From Xanthomonas vasicola (lineage in GTDB: Bacteria; Pseudomonadota; Gammaproteobacteria; Xanthomonadales; Xanthomonadaceae), in contig NZ_JSBW02000067.1 of NCBI RefSeq assembly GCF_000772705.2, positions 1-64,000 of the forward strand: a stretch of 64,000 nucleotides of DNA, in the 5' to 3' direction. Positions 40,265 to 48,808 of this stretch are shown piece after piece (the first letter of the stretch is position 1; every line of letters begins with the position of its first letter). The translations under genes were made by a program, and so were the position numbers. Below the pieces are notes generated by a model, which had not been told where the DNA came from, made no database searches, and saw only the letters and a program-made list of their open reading frames with translations.

Positions 40265-40921
40265 TTACGTCAATGCCGTCATTACGGCGCGCTGGTACGC
40301 CGGCCGCGCACGCAGGCGCGCGTACCACGCCTGCAGATGCGGCAATTCCGGGCGCTCGATCGGCATTTCGAACCACGCGTAGATGAAGCTCCCCAGCGGA
40401 ATATCACCCATCGCGAACTGCTCGCCGGATAGATACGGCTGCTGCGCCAATGCCGCATCCGCGCGTGCGAGCAGATCGCCCGACTGGCTCAACGCCGCAT
40501 CTATGCGTGCGTGATCGCGCTCGGCCTCCACTGTGCGCACAACGCCCCAGAACAGGTCGCGAAACACACCGGCGAACGTGGAGGTAGTCCAATCCATCCA
40601 GCGGTCGCCCAGCGCGCGTTCGGCCGGTGCCTGCGGATACAACGCCGGCGCATAGTGCGCGGCCAGATAACGCACGATCGCATTGGATTCCCACAGCACC
40701 AGCGCGCCATCCTGCAAGGTCGGCACGACGCCATTCGGATTCAAGGCGCGATAGGCCGGCGTGTCGTTGCCGCCGAACGCACCGCCCACCTCGATCGAGG
40801 TGTAGACCACCCCGGCTTCTTCGGCGCACCACAACACCTTGCGCACGTTGCTGGAATTGCGCCGTCCCCAGATCGTGATGGCGGGCATCGCTGCGGCGGG
40901 CAGATTTGCGTCCTGCGTCAT
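40265..40921 (-). CDS. Glutathione S-transferase family protein
   Basis: 218 residues. Thioredoxin-fold N-terminal domain: ITIWGRRNSSNVRKVLWCAEEAGV (Ser or Asn in place of the tyrosine of older classes), then NPNGVVPTLQDGALVLWESNAIVRYLAAHY with the cis-Pro and the ES glutathione motif. The C-terminal helical domain ends YLSGEQFAMGDIPLGSFIYAWFEM, with the family Asp N-cap. It lies 2 bases beyond the NYN gene on the same strand, so may be co-transcribed. The substrate is unknown. Confidence 0.88.
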   Translation of the reverse strand: MTQDANLPAAAMPAITIWGRRNSSNVRKVLWCAEEAGVVYTSIEVGGAFGGNDTPAYRALNPNGVVPTLQDGALVLWESNAIVRYLAAHYAPALYPQAPAERALGDRWMDWTTSTFAGVFRDLFWGVVRTVEAERDHARIDAALSQSGDLLARADAALAQQPYLSGEQFAMGDIPLGSFIYAWFEMPIERPELPHLQAWYARLRARPAYQRAVMTALT

Positions 40922-40923
40922 GC

Positions 40924-41754
40924 TCAGCCCCCTGCTGCAGGTTTGGCTGGCGCACGCGCGGGGCGCTTGGCAGCCGCTGCCGGTTGCGCCTTCGCAGCGG
41001 CCGGCTGCGCCGGTTTGGCGCGCCCACCCTTGGGCGTGTCGCGCACCCACAACGCCTGTTCGTCCTGCTTGATCTCGAACAAGCCGATCGCGCGCACCAG
41101 ATCGCTGAGCTTGCGATAGCCGTAGTTGCGTGGATCGAACGAGGCCTGGTTGGCGACCTGTTTACCGACTGCACTCAGCAATGCCCAGCCATCGTCTTCG
41201 CAGGCGCTGACGATCGCGTTGCGCAGCATTTGCACCAGGCGCGTATCGCCGCGTAATGCGGTGGCGTCCTTGCGACCGACAGCGGTCTCGCTGGCAGCCG
41301 CCGCCTGTTCGCCGAGCGCTTCGACATAGGTGAATTTGGAGCACGCATTGACGAACGGCGCCGGTGTTTTCTTCTCACCGAAGCCATACACTTTCACGCC
41401 GTCGGTGAGCAGGCGCATCACCAGCGGCGTGAAGTCGGCATCGCTGGAGACAATCGCAAATCCGTCCAGATTGCGCGCGTACAACAGATCCATCGCGTCG
41501 ATCACCATCGCCATGTCCGAGGCGTTTTTGCCGGAACTGTAGGCAAACTGCTGGATCGGGCGGATCGCGTAATCGTGCAACGCTGCTTCCCAGCCTTTCA
41601 GATGCGGGCTCTTCCAGTTGCCGTAAGCGCGGCGCACGTTGGCCACGCCGTAGCGCGCCACTTCGGCCAGCACCACGTCGATCTTGCCGGCCGGCGCATT
41701 GTCCGCGTCGATCAGCAGCGCGATGCGTTTGTCGGGATTGTCGATCATGCTCAT
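40924..41754 (-). CDS. NYN-domain putative ribonuclease with C-terminal OST-HTH/LOTUS-like region
   Basis: 276 residues. A PIN-like NYN domain with the acidic set D16, D18 (LIDADNAPAG), D80 (NASDMAMVID) and D105, D107 (SSDADFTPL), consistent with a metal-dependent RNase of the LabA/Limkain type. Residues 170-235 (LRNAIVSACEDDGWALLSAVGKQVANQASFDPRNYGYRKLSDLVRAIGLFEI) fit the OST-HTH RNA-binding fold. The tail is Ala/Pro/Lys-rich. The first ATG (41754) overlaps the stop codon of the broken upstream gene (ATGA); an ATG two codons later is better spaced from GGAG. Confidence 0.85.
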   Translation of the reverse strand: MSMIDNPDKRIALLIDADNAPAGKIDVVLAEVARYGVANVRRAYGNWKSPHLKGWEAALHDYAIRPIQQFAYSSGKNASDMAMVIDAMDLLYARNLDGFAIVSSDADFTPLVMRLLTDGVKVYGFGEKKTPAPFVNACSKFTYVEALGEQAAAASETAVGRKDATALRGDTRLVQMLRNAIVSACEDDGWALLSAVGKQVANQASFDPRNYGYRKLSDLVRAIGLFEIKQDEQALWVRDTPKGGRAKPAQPAAAKAQPAAAAKRPARAPAKPAAGG

Positions 41755-42296
41755 TGCTCCAGGGACGCGGCAGATTCAGCAGATTCGGTCTTGATATCGG
41801 TGTCGGTGTCGACGTCCGCCTCGGCCTCGACCGGCAAGGTGTACTAGGTGACATCGCGCAGCGTGAGCACGCCTGTGCTCAGGATCTCGCGTTCGGCGCG
41901 GTCACTGATCTAAGTGGCATGCACGCGTCCAGTGCCGCGATCGCCTTCCACATCGAACACGAACTCATCGCCACTCGGTGCCAGACTGGTGCGATAGAGA
42001 TCCACCCGCATGTCGCGGATCTGCCCGATATGTTCCTGCACGACTGCATCGTCCTGCAACGCGCTGCGCGCCTGATCGGCAAACAACGACCAGCCGATCG
42101 ATATCAGCCAGACGAGTGCGCCGAGCACTAGCATCCCGAACCGCACCACACAGGTCACCACGACGACCAGCCCGATCGCAACGCCGCTGAGTGGCTTTTT
42201 GGCCGCGGGCGCGGATGGGACCAGTGGCGGCGCAGCGCACGATGCAGCTGGCGGCACAGACGACAATGGCGGCAACGGGGGCGGTAGCGACGACAT
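41751..42296 (-). pseudogene. Coa1-like membrane protein, two in-frame amber codons
   Basis: The gene starts MSSLPPPLPPLSSVPP with a Pro-rich head, has one or two hydrophobic segments (VAIGLVVVVTCVVRFGMLVLGALVWLISIGW) and a domain DAVVQEHIGQIRDMRVDLYRTSLAPSGDEFVFDVEGDRGTGRVHAT, which resembles cytochrome oxidase assembly factor Coa1-type proteins. TAG codons at 41910-41912 and 41844-41846 interrupt the same frame, which otherwise runs on (ISDRAEREILSTGVLTLRDVT) to a TGA that overlaps the NYN start. The uninterrupted length would be 181 residues. The family call is tentative. Confidence 0.65.
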
Positions 42297-42413
42297 GCGG
42301 TCACCGGAAGCAAGGATGCGACATGATGCCGCAGCAGGGCCGCGCTGACGCGGCATGTTCATTGCCGATGCGGCATGCTGTGGAGCCCGCGTCGCAATCC
42401 ATCGGACCTTACG

Positions 42414-43706
42414 ATGACCCCTCCCCCCTCCCAAGCTCCACTGCACCTTGTTGTGGTTGGTGGCGGTTTCGCCGGCTTATGGGCGACCCGCGCGCTCGAT
42501 GACCCCAATATCCGCATCACCTTGATCGACCGCCAGAACCATCATCTGTTCCAGCCACTGCTGTACCAGGTCGCCACTGCCGGCCTGTCGGCGCCGGACA
42601 TCGCCGCACCGCTGCGGCACATCCTGCGCGAGCAACGCAATGTCGAAGTGCTGCTCGGCGATGTCACCGACATCGCACCGGCCCGCCGCGAAGTGGTCCT
42701 GGCCGACGGCAACACGCTCGGTTACGACATGCTGCTGCTGGCCACTGGCGCCACGCATGCCTATTTCGGCAACGACCACTGGGCCGAACACGCACCGGGC
42801 CTGAAAACGCTGTATGACGCGCTGGTGCTGCGGCGCAAGCTGCTGCTCGCCTTCGAACGCGCCGAAGCCGAATCCGACCCTGCCGCACGCGCCGCCTGGT
42901 TGAGTTTTGCGGTGGTCGGTGGCGGGCCGACCGGCGTGGAACTGGCCGGCACCCTGGCCGAAATCGCCCGCCACACGCTCAAGAACGAGTTCCGCCACAT
43001 CGACCCGCAACAGGCGCGCGTGCGCTTGGTTGAAGCCGGCCCGCGCGTGCTGCCGTCGTTTCCGGAAGATCTCACCGACAAGGCGCGCAAGCAGTTGGAA
43101 CGCCTGGGCGTGGAAGTGCACACCGGCACGCCGGTCACCCACATCGATGCGCTGGGCTACCAACTCGGCGACACCTTCGTGCCGGCGCGCACCGTGGTGT
43201 GGGCGGCCGGCGTGGCTGCCTCGCCGCTGGCGCGCACGCTGGGCGTGCCGCTGGATCGCGCCGGTCGCGTACTGGTGGAGCCCGACCTCAGCGTGCCGGG
43301 CCACCCGGAGATCTTCGTCGGCGGTGACCTGGCGTCTGTGCAGCAAGACGGTCGCCCGGTGCCGGGCGTGGCGCCTGCCGCCAAGCAGATGGGCAAGCAC
43401 ATCGCCAAGGCGATTGGTGCACGCCATCGCGGCCAGACGACGCCAATCTTCCGTTACCAGGACTTCGGCAACCTGGCCACGATCGGCCGCATGGCGGCCA
43501 TCGTGCATGTCGGCAAACTCAAGCTCTCCGGGATCGTCGCCTGGTGGTTCTGGCTGGCCGCGCACGTGTACTTCCTGATCGGCTTCCGTAACCGGTTCGT
43601 GGTGCTGGTGAACTGGGCGATGGCGTACTGGAGCTATCAGCGCGCTGCACGCATCATCTTCGGCGGCGCCACCGACGACCCGCCGCCCAGCAGCAAGGAC
43701 GGGTGA
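42414..43706 (+). CDS. ndh: Type II NADH dehydrogenase (NDH-2)
   Basis: 430 residues. It passes electrons from NADH to quinone without pumping protons, on the inner face of the membrane. FAD motif VVVGGGFAGLWATRAL (about 13-28), NADH motif FAVVGGGPTGVELAGTLAEI, and the FAD motif near the C-terminus IFVGGDLASV; quinone-site sequence VAPAAKQMGKHIAKAI. The C-terminus has an amphipathic/hydrophobic segment (IVAWWFWLAAHVYFLIGFRNRFVVLVNWAMAYW) for membrane association. The ATG at 42414 gives the normal N-terminus. Confidence 0.93.
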   Translation: MTPPPSQAPLHLVVVGGGFAGLWATRALDDPNIRITLIDRQNHHLFQPLLYQVATAGLSAPDIAAPLRHILREQRNVEVLLGDVTDIAPARREVVLADGNTLGYDMLLLATGATHAYFGNDHWAEHAPGLKTLYDALVLRRKLLLAFERAEAESDPAARAAWLSFAVVGGGPTGVELAGTLAEIARHTLKNEFRHIDPQQARVRLVEAGPRVLPSFPEDLTDKARKQLERLGVEVHTGTPVTHIDALGYQLGDTFVPARTVVWAAGVAASPLARTLGVPLDRAGRVLVEPDLSVPGHPEIFVGGDLASVQQDGRPVPGVAPAAKQMGKHIAKAIGARHRGQTTPIFRYQDFGNLATIGRMAAIVHVGKLKLSGIVAWWFWLAAHVYFLIGFRNRFVVLVNWAMAYWSYQRAARIIFGGATDDPPPSSKDG

Positions 43707-43758
43707 CAGCGGCGCAGGCCGTGCGCGATGCTGTGCGGCCTGAGTCGATGGCCTGATC

Positions 43759-44373
43759 GTGGCAACTGTCCTGTTCCTGCTGGATCTGCTTGGCACCTTC
43801 GTGTTCGCCCTCAGCGGCGCGACCGTGGCGGTGCGCAACCGCCTGGATCTGTTCGGCGTGCTGGTGCTGTCCTGCGCGGCCGCGGTGTCCGGCGGCATCG
43901 TGCGCGATGTGCTGATCGGCACCACCCCGCCGGCCGCGCTGGTGCAGCCGCAGTATTTGCTGGTCGCCTGCCTGGCCGGCGTTGCCGGCTTCTACTGGCA
44001 TGCAGCAGTGGAACGCCTGCGCAACCCCGTGCAGATCTTCGACGCGGCCGGGCTGGCGCTGTTTGCGGTGTACGGCACCAGCAAGGCGCTGGACTACCAC
44101 CTCAGCCCACTGAGCGCGACGCTGCTGGGCATGCTCAGCGGCATCGGCGGCGGTATCGCGCGCGATCTGCTGGTGGCACGCACGCCAGTGGTGTTGCAGG
44201 CCGAATTGTATGCCGTCGCCGCGCTGGCTGGTGGCGGGCTGGTCGCGGTCGGGCACATCTTGGACGTGCCGCAGGCCTGGTCGCTGGCAACCGGTGCCGG
44301 CGTGTGTTTTGGCCTGCGCTTTATGGCCATCCGTTACGGCTGGCATCTGCCGGTAGCGCGCGCGCCGGAGTAG
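43759..44373 (+). CDS. Trimeric intracellular cation channel-type protein (UPF0126/YicG)
   Basis: 204 residues with seven transmembrane helices. Two repeats of the family with GGIVRDVLIGTTPP (about 45-58) and GGGIARDLLVARTP (about 130-143), the glycine-rich kinks of bacterial TRIC channels. The start is GTG at 43759 without a clear ribosome-binding site; the frame allows no better start. Follows ndh on the same strand and ends before a strong bidirectional terminator. Confidence 0.88.
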   Translation: MATVLFLLDLLGTFVFALSGATVAVRNRLDLFGVLVLSCAAAVSGGIVRDVLIGTTPPAALVQPQYLLVACLAGVAGFYWHAAVERLRNPVQIFDAAGLALFAVYGTSKALDYHLSPLSATLLGMLSGIGGGIARDLLVARTPVVLQAELYAVAALAGGGLVAVGHILDVPQAWSLATGAGVCFGLRFMAIRYGWHLPVARAPE

Positions 44374-44395
44374 CGATTGCGTAGCACCTCATATG

Positions 44396-44423
44396 CAAAC
44401 GGCCCGGAAAACCGGGCCGTTTG
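44396..44423. terminator. Bidirectional terminator between the TRIC-type gene and rpoH
   Basis: CAAACGGCCCGG pairs perfectly with CCGGGCCGTTTG around AAAA. It serves the plus-strand channel gene and the minus-strand rpoH, which converge here. Confidence 0.8.
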
Positions 44424-44450
44424 CGCAACAACTCCTGCGTCATCGCAAGA

Positions 44451-45326
44451 TCAGGCGACGAACAGCGCCTTCATCTTCTTTAGCGCATTCGCTTCGATCT
44501 GGCGGATACGCTCGGCCGACACGCCGTACTCGTCGGCCAGCTCCTGCAGCGTCACCTTGGAATCCGAATCCAGCCAGCGGCGCTTGACGATGTCACGCGA
44601 ACGCGTGTCCAGGCCAGCCATGCCTTCACGCAGCAGCTGCAGCTGATTGTCTTCACTGTCGTGACGCTCGTACGCCTGCGACGGATCTTCTTCGTTGGCG
44701 ACCAGGTAGCTCACCGGCGACGGCGGGCCGTGATCGTCGTCTTCATCCGACGACGCATCGAAACCGATATCGCGACCGGACAGACGCGACTCCATCTCCA
44801 TCACTTCACGCTCGGAGACGTTCAAGTCTTTGGCGACCGCAGTCACTTCCGACGCATTGAGCCAGCCCAGGCGGGTCTTGGACTTGCGCAGATTGAAGAA
44901 CAGCTTGCGCTGCGCCTTGGTCGTGGCGACCTTGACGATGCGCCAGTTCTTCAGGATGAACTCGTGCATTTCGGCACGAATCCAGTGCACCGCGAAGCTG
45001 ACCAAACGCACGCCCATGTCCGGGTCGAAGCGCTTGACCGCCTTCATCAAGCCGATATTACCTTCCTGGATCAGGTCGCCCAGCGGCAGGCCGTAGCCGT
45101 TGTAGCCGCGGGCAACGTGCACCACGAAGCGCAGGTGGGAATGGACCAGTTCGCGCGCGGCGTCCAGATCCAGCTCGTCGCGGAAGCGGCGGGCCAGATT
45201 CTGTTCCTCATCGACCGACAGCACCGGAATCTGGTGCACGGCACCGATGTAGGCGTCCAGCGAACCGAGCGCACTGGGAATCGGGAGATTGTTTGCCACA
45301 AGGGCAGTCGAGGTAGTCTGGTTCAT
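44451..45326 (-). CDS. rpoH: RNA polymerase heat-shock sigma factor RpoH (sigma-32)
   Basis: 291 residues. Region 2: [61 protein letters not shown]; the RpoH box [10 protein letters not shown] that sets it apart from RpoD; region 4 [28 protein letters not shown]. It directs transcription of chaperone and protease genes. The ATG at 45326 (MNQTT) is used; an ATG three codons earlier is possible. Upstream lies a perfect 14-bp palindrome at 45385-45398. Confidence 0.96.
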   Translation of the reverse strand: MNQTTSTALVANNLPIPSALGSLDAYIGAVHQIPVLSVDEEQNLARRFRDELDLDAARELVHSHLRFVVHVARGYNGYGLPLGDLIQEGNIGLMKAVKRFDPDMGVRLVSFAVHWIRAEMHEFILKNWRIVKVATTKAQRKLFFNLRKSKTRLGWLNASEVTAVAKDLNVSEREVMEMESRLSGRDIGFDASSDEDDDHGPPSPVSYLVANEEDPSQAYERHDSEDNQLQLLREGMAGLDTRSRDIVKRRWLDSDSKVTLQELADEYGVSAERIRQIEANALKKMKALFVA

Positions 45327-45384
45327 AGGCACCATCTTAGCAGTCGAACTATTGGACTGCCGGGTATAGAAAGAGTTCCCAGAA

Positions 45385-45398
45385 TTCTATTTATAGAA
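45385..45398. promoter_or_regulatory. 14-bp palindrome upstream of rpoH
   Basis: TTCTATTTATAGAA is a perfect inverted repeat about 60 bases upstream of the rpoH start. On the minus strand it contains TATAAA, so it could be a promoter -10 overlapped by an operator. Confidence 0.4.
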
Positions 45399-45526
45399 CA
45401 TTCGGGCTTTTTATGCCGCCGGTGTTCTACAGTCCGGCAATCCGAATTCGACACCTACGTTACCACCCAGCCCCTCTGCAAACCATGACACATTGGTTGC
45501 GAAAACGAGGCTGTCGGCAACGCTGT

Positions 45527-46252
45527 TCAGGCACCGGCGGAGGTAGTGTCCAACTCATTGCGCGGCGGCAGCGACCAGTCGATCGGGCTGATCCCGCGCC
45601 GTTGCAAATGCGCGTTGGTCTTGGAGAAATGCTGGCAGCCCAGGAAGCCGCGGTGCGCCGACAACGGCGAGGGATGCGGCGCCTTGAACACGCGATGGCG
45701 CGCCTGGTCGATGACCTTGCCCTTGGACTGCGCGTAGCTGCCCCAGAGCAGGAACACCAAGCCTTCGCGCTCGCGATTGAGGGTTTCCACCACATGATCG
45801 GTGAAGCCTTCCCAGCCCTTGTTCTGGTGGGCGCCGGCGCGTCCCTGCTCCACCGTCAGCACGGCATTGAGCAGCAGCACGCCCTGGCGCGCCCAGGGCA
45901 TCAGGTAGCCATGATCCGGCCGCGCGATGCCCAGATCGTCCTGGATCTCTTTGTAGATGTTGAGCAGCGACGGCGGCACCGGCACGCCCGGCAGCACCGA
46001 AAAACACAGCCCGTGCGCCTGGCCTTCGCCGTGATACGGGTCCTGGCCCAGGATCACCACCTTGACCTGATCGAACGGGGTGGCGTCGAAGGCAGCGAAG
46101 ATCTGCGGGCCGGGCGGAAACACCCGCGCACCGGCAGCCTTGCGTTGGCGCAGGAATGCCGACAGCTCCTGCATCTCCGGGCGTAGCAGCCAGTCGCCCA
46201 CCTTTGCCTTCCACGACGGTTCCAGCTGGATACGTGCTTCCACTTCAGTCAT
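45527..46252 (-). CDS. ung: Uracil-DNA glycosylase
   Basis: 241 residues, family 1. It removes uracil from DNA. Water-activating motif [18 protein letters not shown], and the DNA-intercalating loop [17 protein letters not shown]. The start ATG overlaps the stop codon of the upstream receiver protein (ATGA), so the two are coupled. Confidence 0.97.
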   Translation of the reverse strand: MTEVEARIQLEPSWKAKVGDWLLRPEMQELSAFLRQRKAAGARVFPPGPQIFAAFDATPFDQVKVVILGQDPYHGEGQAHGLCFSVLPGVPVPPSLLNIYKEIQDDLGIARPDHGYLMPWARQGVLLLNAVLTVEQGRAGAHQNKGWEGFTDHVVETLNREREGLVFLLWGSYAQSKGKVIDQARHRVFKAPHPSPLSAHRGFLGCQHFSKTNAHLQRRGISPIDWSLPPRNELDTTSAGA

Positions 46253-47091
46253 AGCGTGACAGCCTGATCCTCTAAGCGTGCCAGGCGCAGCTGGAACAAC
46301 ACCTTGGTCACCAGCAGGCGCTCTTCGATCGGCTTTTGCACCAGATCGTTGGCACCGGCGCGCAGCAATTCGGACTGATTGCGCGGGTTGGTATCGCCGG
46401 TCATCACCAGCAGCGGCAGACGGCGCTTGCCGTAGGCGAAATCGATGCGGATACGCTCGACCACATCGCGGCCGTTGAGCTCGCCTTTCAGGGTCACGTC
46501 GGTCAGCACCACGTCGATACGGCGCTCGGTGCGGCCCAGCGATTCGGCGGTAAGCAGTGCAAAGGCATCTTCGGCGGTGAGTACGTGCACCACTTTCAGG
46601 CTCTGGCGCTCGAGCATGCGTTTGGTCGCCTCGGCCACCACGCGACTGTCTTCGATGTAGAGCACGGTCGCGCCCACCACCGGCTCGGGCTGCACGTAGC
46701 CGCGGATGAAGGTGGCAAGGGCTTCATGCCCCAGCGCCTTGTCGAAGTAGTCGGTGACGTATTCGGTAAAGCGACGCTCCACCAGATGCTGCTGCGCATC
46801 GCCGGAAACCACGATCACCGGCACATACGCCTGCCCGGCGGTTTCGCGCACGCTGCGCGCCAGAGTCAGGCCATCGCCATCGGGCAGCGAGAGCGAGGTG
46901 GTCACCAGATCCACTGCCCCAGCTTCCAATGTCTGGCGCGCTTCGGCAATGCTGGAACAGCCGATCACCTGCACGTTGGGCAGGTCGCGCTTGAGCACGT
47001 CGGCAATCAGCTTGCGTACCAGCTTGGAGCCATCGACCACCATCACGCGCGGCGCGTCGCTGATCAGGTGTTTGAGATCTGGTGAATGCAT
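46249..47091 (-). CDS. Double-receiver response regulator, first receiver degenerate
   Basis: 280 residues with two REC domains and no output domain. REC2 (about 141-265) is complete: E147-D148, phosphoacceptor D198 in [11 protein letters not shown]231 and K253. REC1 (about 14-130) keeps Asp20, Ser96 and Lys118 but has Gly21 instead of the second acidic residue and Ser66 where the phosphoacceptor Asp should be ([11 protein letters not shown]). REC1 should not be phosphorylated. The ATG at 47091 (MHSPDLKHL) is used. It lies 8 bases beyond ftsX and is coupled to ung. The partner kinase is not in the window. Confidence 0.88.
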   Translation of the reverse strand: MHSPDLKHLISDAPRVMVVDGSKLVRKLIADVLKRDLPNVQVIGCSSIAEARQTLEAGAVDLVTTSLSLPDGDGLTLARSVRETAGQAYVPVIVVSGDAQQHLVERRFTEYVTDYFDKALGHEALATFIRGYVQPEPVVGATVLYIEDSRVVAEATKRMLERQSLKVVHVLTAEDAFALLTAESLGRTERRIDVVLTDVTLKGELNGRDVVERIRIDFAYGKRRLPLLVMTGDTNPRNQSELLRAGANDLVQKPIEERLLVTKVLFQLRLARLEDQAVTL

Positions 47092-47099
47092 GGCAGGTC

Positions 47100-48050
47100 T
47101 CAGGTCTCGGTGGGGCGGGTCTGGCGAAGGAAATGGCCGGTCACCAGCCAGGCGCCCAACCATCCCAGCACCAGTGTGCCGACCAGTACCATCGCAGAAT
47201 GCAACAGATCTAGCCCGTGCAGGGTAAAAGAACTACCGTAGCTGTCGGCTAATGTCGCCAGTGGCGCACGCAACGCCAGACCCGAGGCAGCAATCAAAGC
47301 GAGCGCAACGGCGCCGGCACCGAGCCCGTACCACGCGCCCAGATACAGGAACGGGCGACGGATGAAGCCATCGCTGGCGCCAAGCAACTGCAGCACGCCG
47401 ATTTCTTCGCGCCGCGACTGGATATCCAGTCGCACGGTGTTGCCAACTACCAGCACCGCACCGATGCCGAGCAAGGCCGACAACACCTGCACCAGGCGCT
47501 CGCCAAAGTGCAGCCAGCCATCCAGACGCTTGCGCCACAGCGCGTCGTGCTGCACTTGATCGGTCTGCGGCAGCGCCTGCAGCGCGCCGGCCAGTTGCGC
47601 ATCGTCGGCCGCATCGGCGGGGGTGACGATCAGCAAGGTGGGCAGCGGGTTTTCGCCCAGCGCATCGGCGGCTTCATCGAGCTTGGCGCTCTCGCGTAGC
47701 TCGGCCAAACCCTGCTCGGGCGTGCGCAAGGTGACCTTGGCAACGTCCGGGCGCGCACGCAGCTCGCCAGCCAGCGCCTGCGCCGCGTCGGCGGCCACGT
47801 CCACCTTCAGAAACAGATTGATTTCGCGCGACTGCTGCACGCTGCCTGCCAGCAGCTTGACGTTGTCCAACGCAATCGACAGCCCCAGCGGGAGCGCAAG
47901 CGCCAAAGCCATCACAACGATGGTCAGCAAGGTGGCCCACGGCTTGCGCATCGCACGGCCCAGGCTGAAGGCGATGCTGTGCAGGTGGTGGTCGATCCAT
48001 ACGCCGAATCGCGACGGCGCGACGGCTTCGGTATTGGCGGGCTTGCTCAT
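47100..48050 (-). CDS. ftsX: Cell division protein FtsX
   Basis: 316 residues. An N-terminal transmembrane helix (about 40-60: ATLLTIVVMALALALPLGLSIAL), a periplasmic domain (REINLFLKVDVAADAAQAL...PLPTLLIVTPAD), then three helices of the FtsX permease fold (VVGNTVRLDIQSRREEIGVLQLLGASDGFIRRPFLYLGAWYG). With FtsE it relays division signals to cell-wall hydrolases. Its start overlaps the ftsE stop (ATGA). Confidence 0.95.
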   Translation of the reverse strand: MSKPANTEAVAPSRFGVWIDHHLHSIAFSLGRAMRKPWATLLTIVVMALALALPLGLSIALDNVKLLAGSVQQSREINLFLKVDVAADAAQALAGELRARPDVAKVTLRTPEQGLAELRESAKLDEAADALGENPLPTLLIVTPADAADDAQLAGALQALPQTDQVQHDALWRKRLDGWLHFGERLVQVLSALLGIGAVLVVGNTVRLDIQSRREEIGVLQLLGASDGFIRRPFLYLGAWYGLGAGAVALALIAASGLALRAPLATLADSYGSSFTLHGLDLLHSAMVLVGTLVLGWLGAWLVTGHFLRQTRPTET

Positions 48051-48733
48051 TCGGCCAGGTCCTGCGGCGAGATGTCGTCGACCAGGCGGCCGTGATCCAG
48101 GATCAGCACGCGTTTGCGCATCTGCTTGAGCAGGGCAAGGTCGTGGCTGACCACCAGCACGCTGGTGCCACGCGCAGGAAGTTCGGCGAACAACTGCATG
48201 ATCTCTGCGGCAAGCGCCGGGTCGAGATTACCGGTGGGCTCATCGGCCACCAGCAGGCGCGGTTCACCGACGATGGCGCGCGCGATGCCCACGCGTTGCT
48301 GCTCGCCCGCAGACAATTGCGACGGCAAGGCTTTTTCGCGATGGGACAGACCAATACGTTCCAGCGCAGAGCGCACGCGCTTGCCGATCTCGGCACGCCG
48401 GGTGCCGCGCAGGATCAGCGGCAACGCCACGTTCTCGGCGATGCTGCGGTCGTTGAGCAGACGGTGGTCCTGATAGACCGCACCGACCTGGCGCCGATGC
48501 AGCGGAATCTGCCGGCCGCGCACCTTGAGCAGGTTGCGTTCGCCCAGCAGCACCGCGCCCTGGCTTGGCCGCTCGCTGAGGTGGATCAATTTGAGCAAGG
48601 TACTTTTGCCGGCGCCGGAGTGGCCGGTCACGAACAGCATCTCGCCATCGGCCACTTCGAAGCTGACATCGGTCAGCGCCTGGTGGCCCCCGGCGTAGTG
48701 CTTGCTGACGTTGTCGAAACGCAGAACGGTCAT
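48047..48733 (-). CDS. ftsE: Cell division ATP-binding protein FtsE
   Basis: 228 residues. ABC ATPase: Walker A GHSGAGKST (37-45), signature LSAGEQQRVGIARAI, Walker B LLVADEPTGNLD and the switch His in VVSHDLALL. FtsE-like from its first residues (MTVLRFDNVSKHYAGGHQAL). Forms a cytoplasmic dimer under FtsX. The two genes overlap by four bases. Confidence 0.96.
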   Translation of the reverse strand: MTVLRFDNVSKHYAGGHQALTDVSFEVADGEMLFVTGHSGAGKSTLLKLIHLSERPSQGAVLLGERNLLKVRGRQIPLHRRQVGAVYQDHRLLNDRSIAENVALPLILRGTRRAEIGKRVRSALERIGLSHREKALPSQLSAGEQQRVGIARAIVGEPRLLVADEPTGNLDPALAAEIMQLFAELPARGTSVLVVSHDLALLKQMRKRVLILDHGRLVDDISPQDLAE

Positions 48734-48767
48734 CTAACGATTATGCCGGAGCGCCAGTGCTTGCGTC

Positions 48768-48790
48768 GCATCGCCGATGCTCGGCGATGC
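48768..48790. terminator. Hairpin between rhlB and ftsE
   Basis: GCATCGCCGA pairs with TCGGCGATGC around TGC, about 20 bases after the rhlB stop codon. No U tract; it may be a processing stem or weak terminator. Confidence 0.4.
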
Positions 48791-48808
48791 GATCGATACC
48801 GCAAACGG

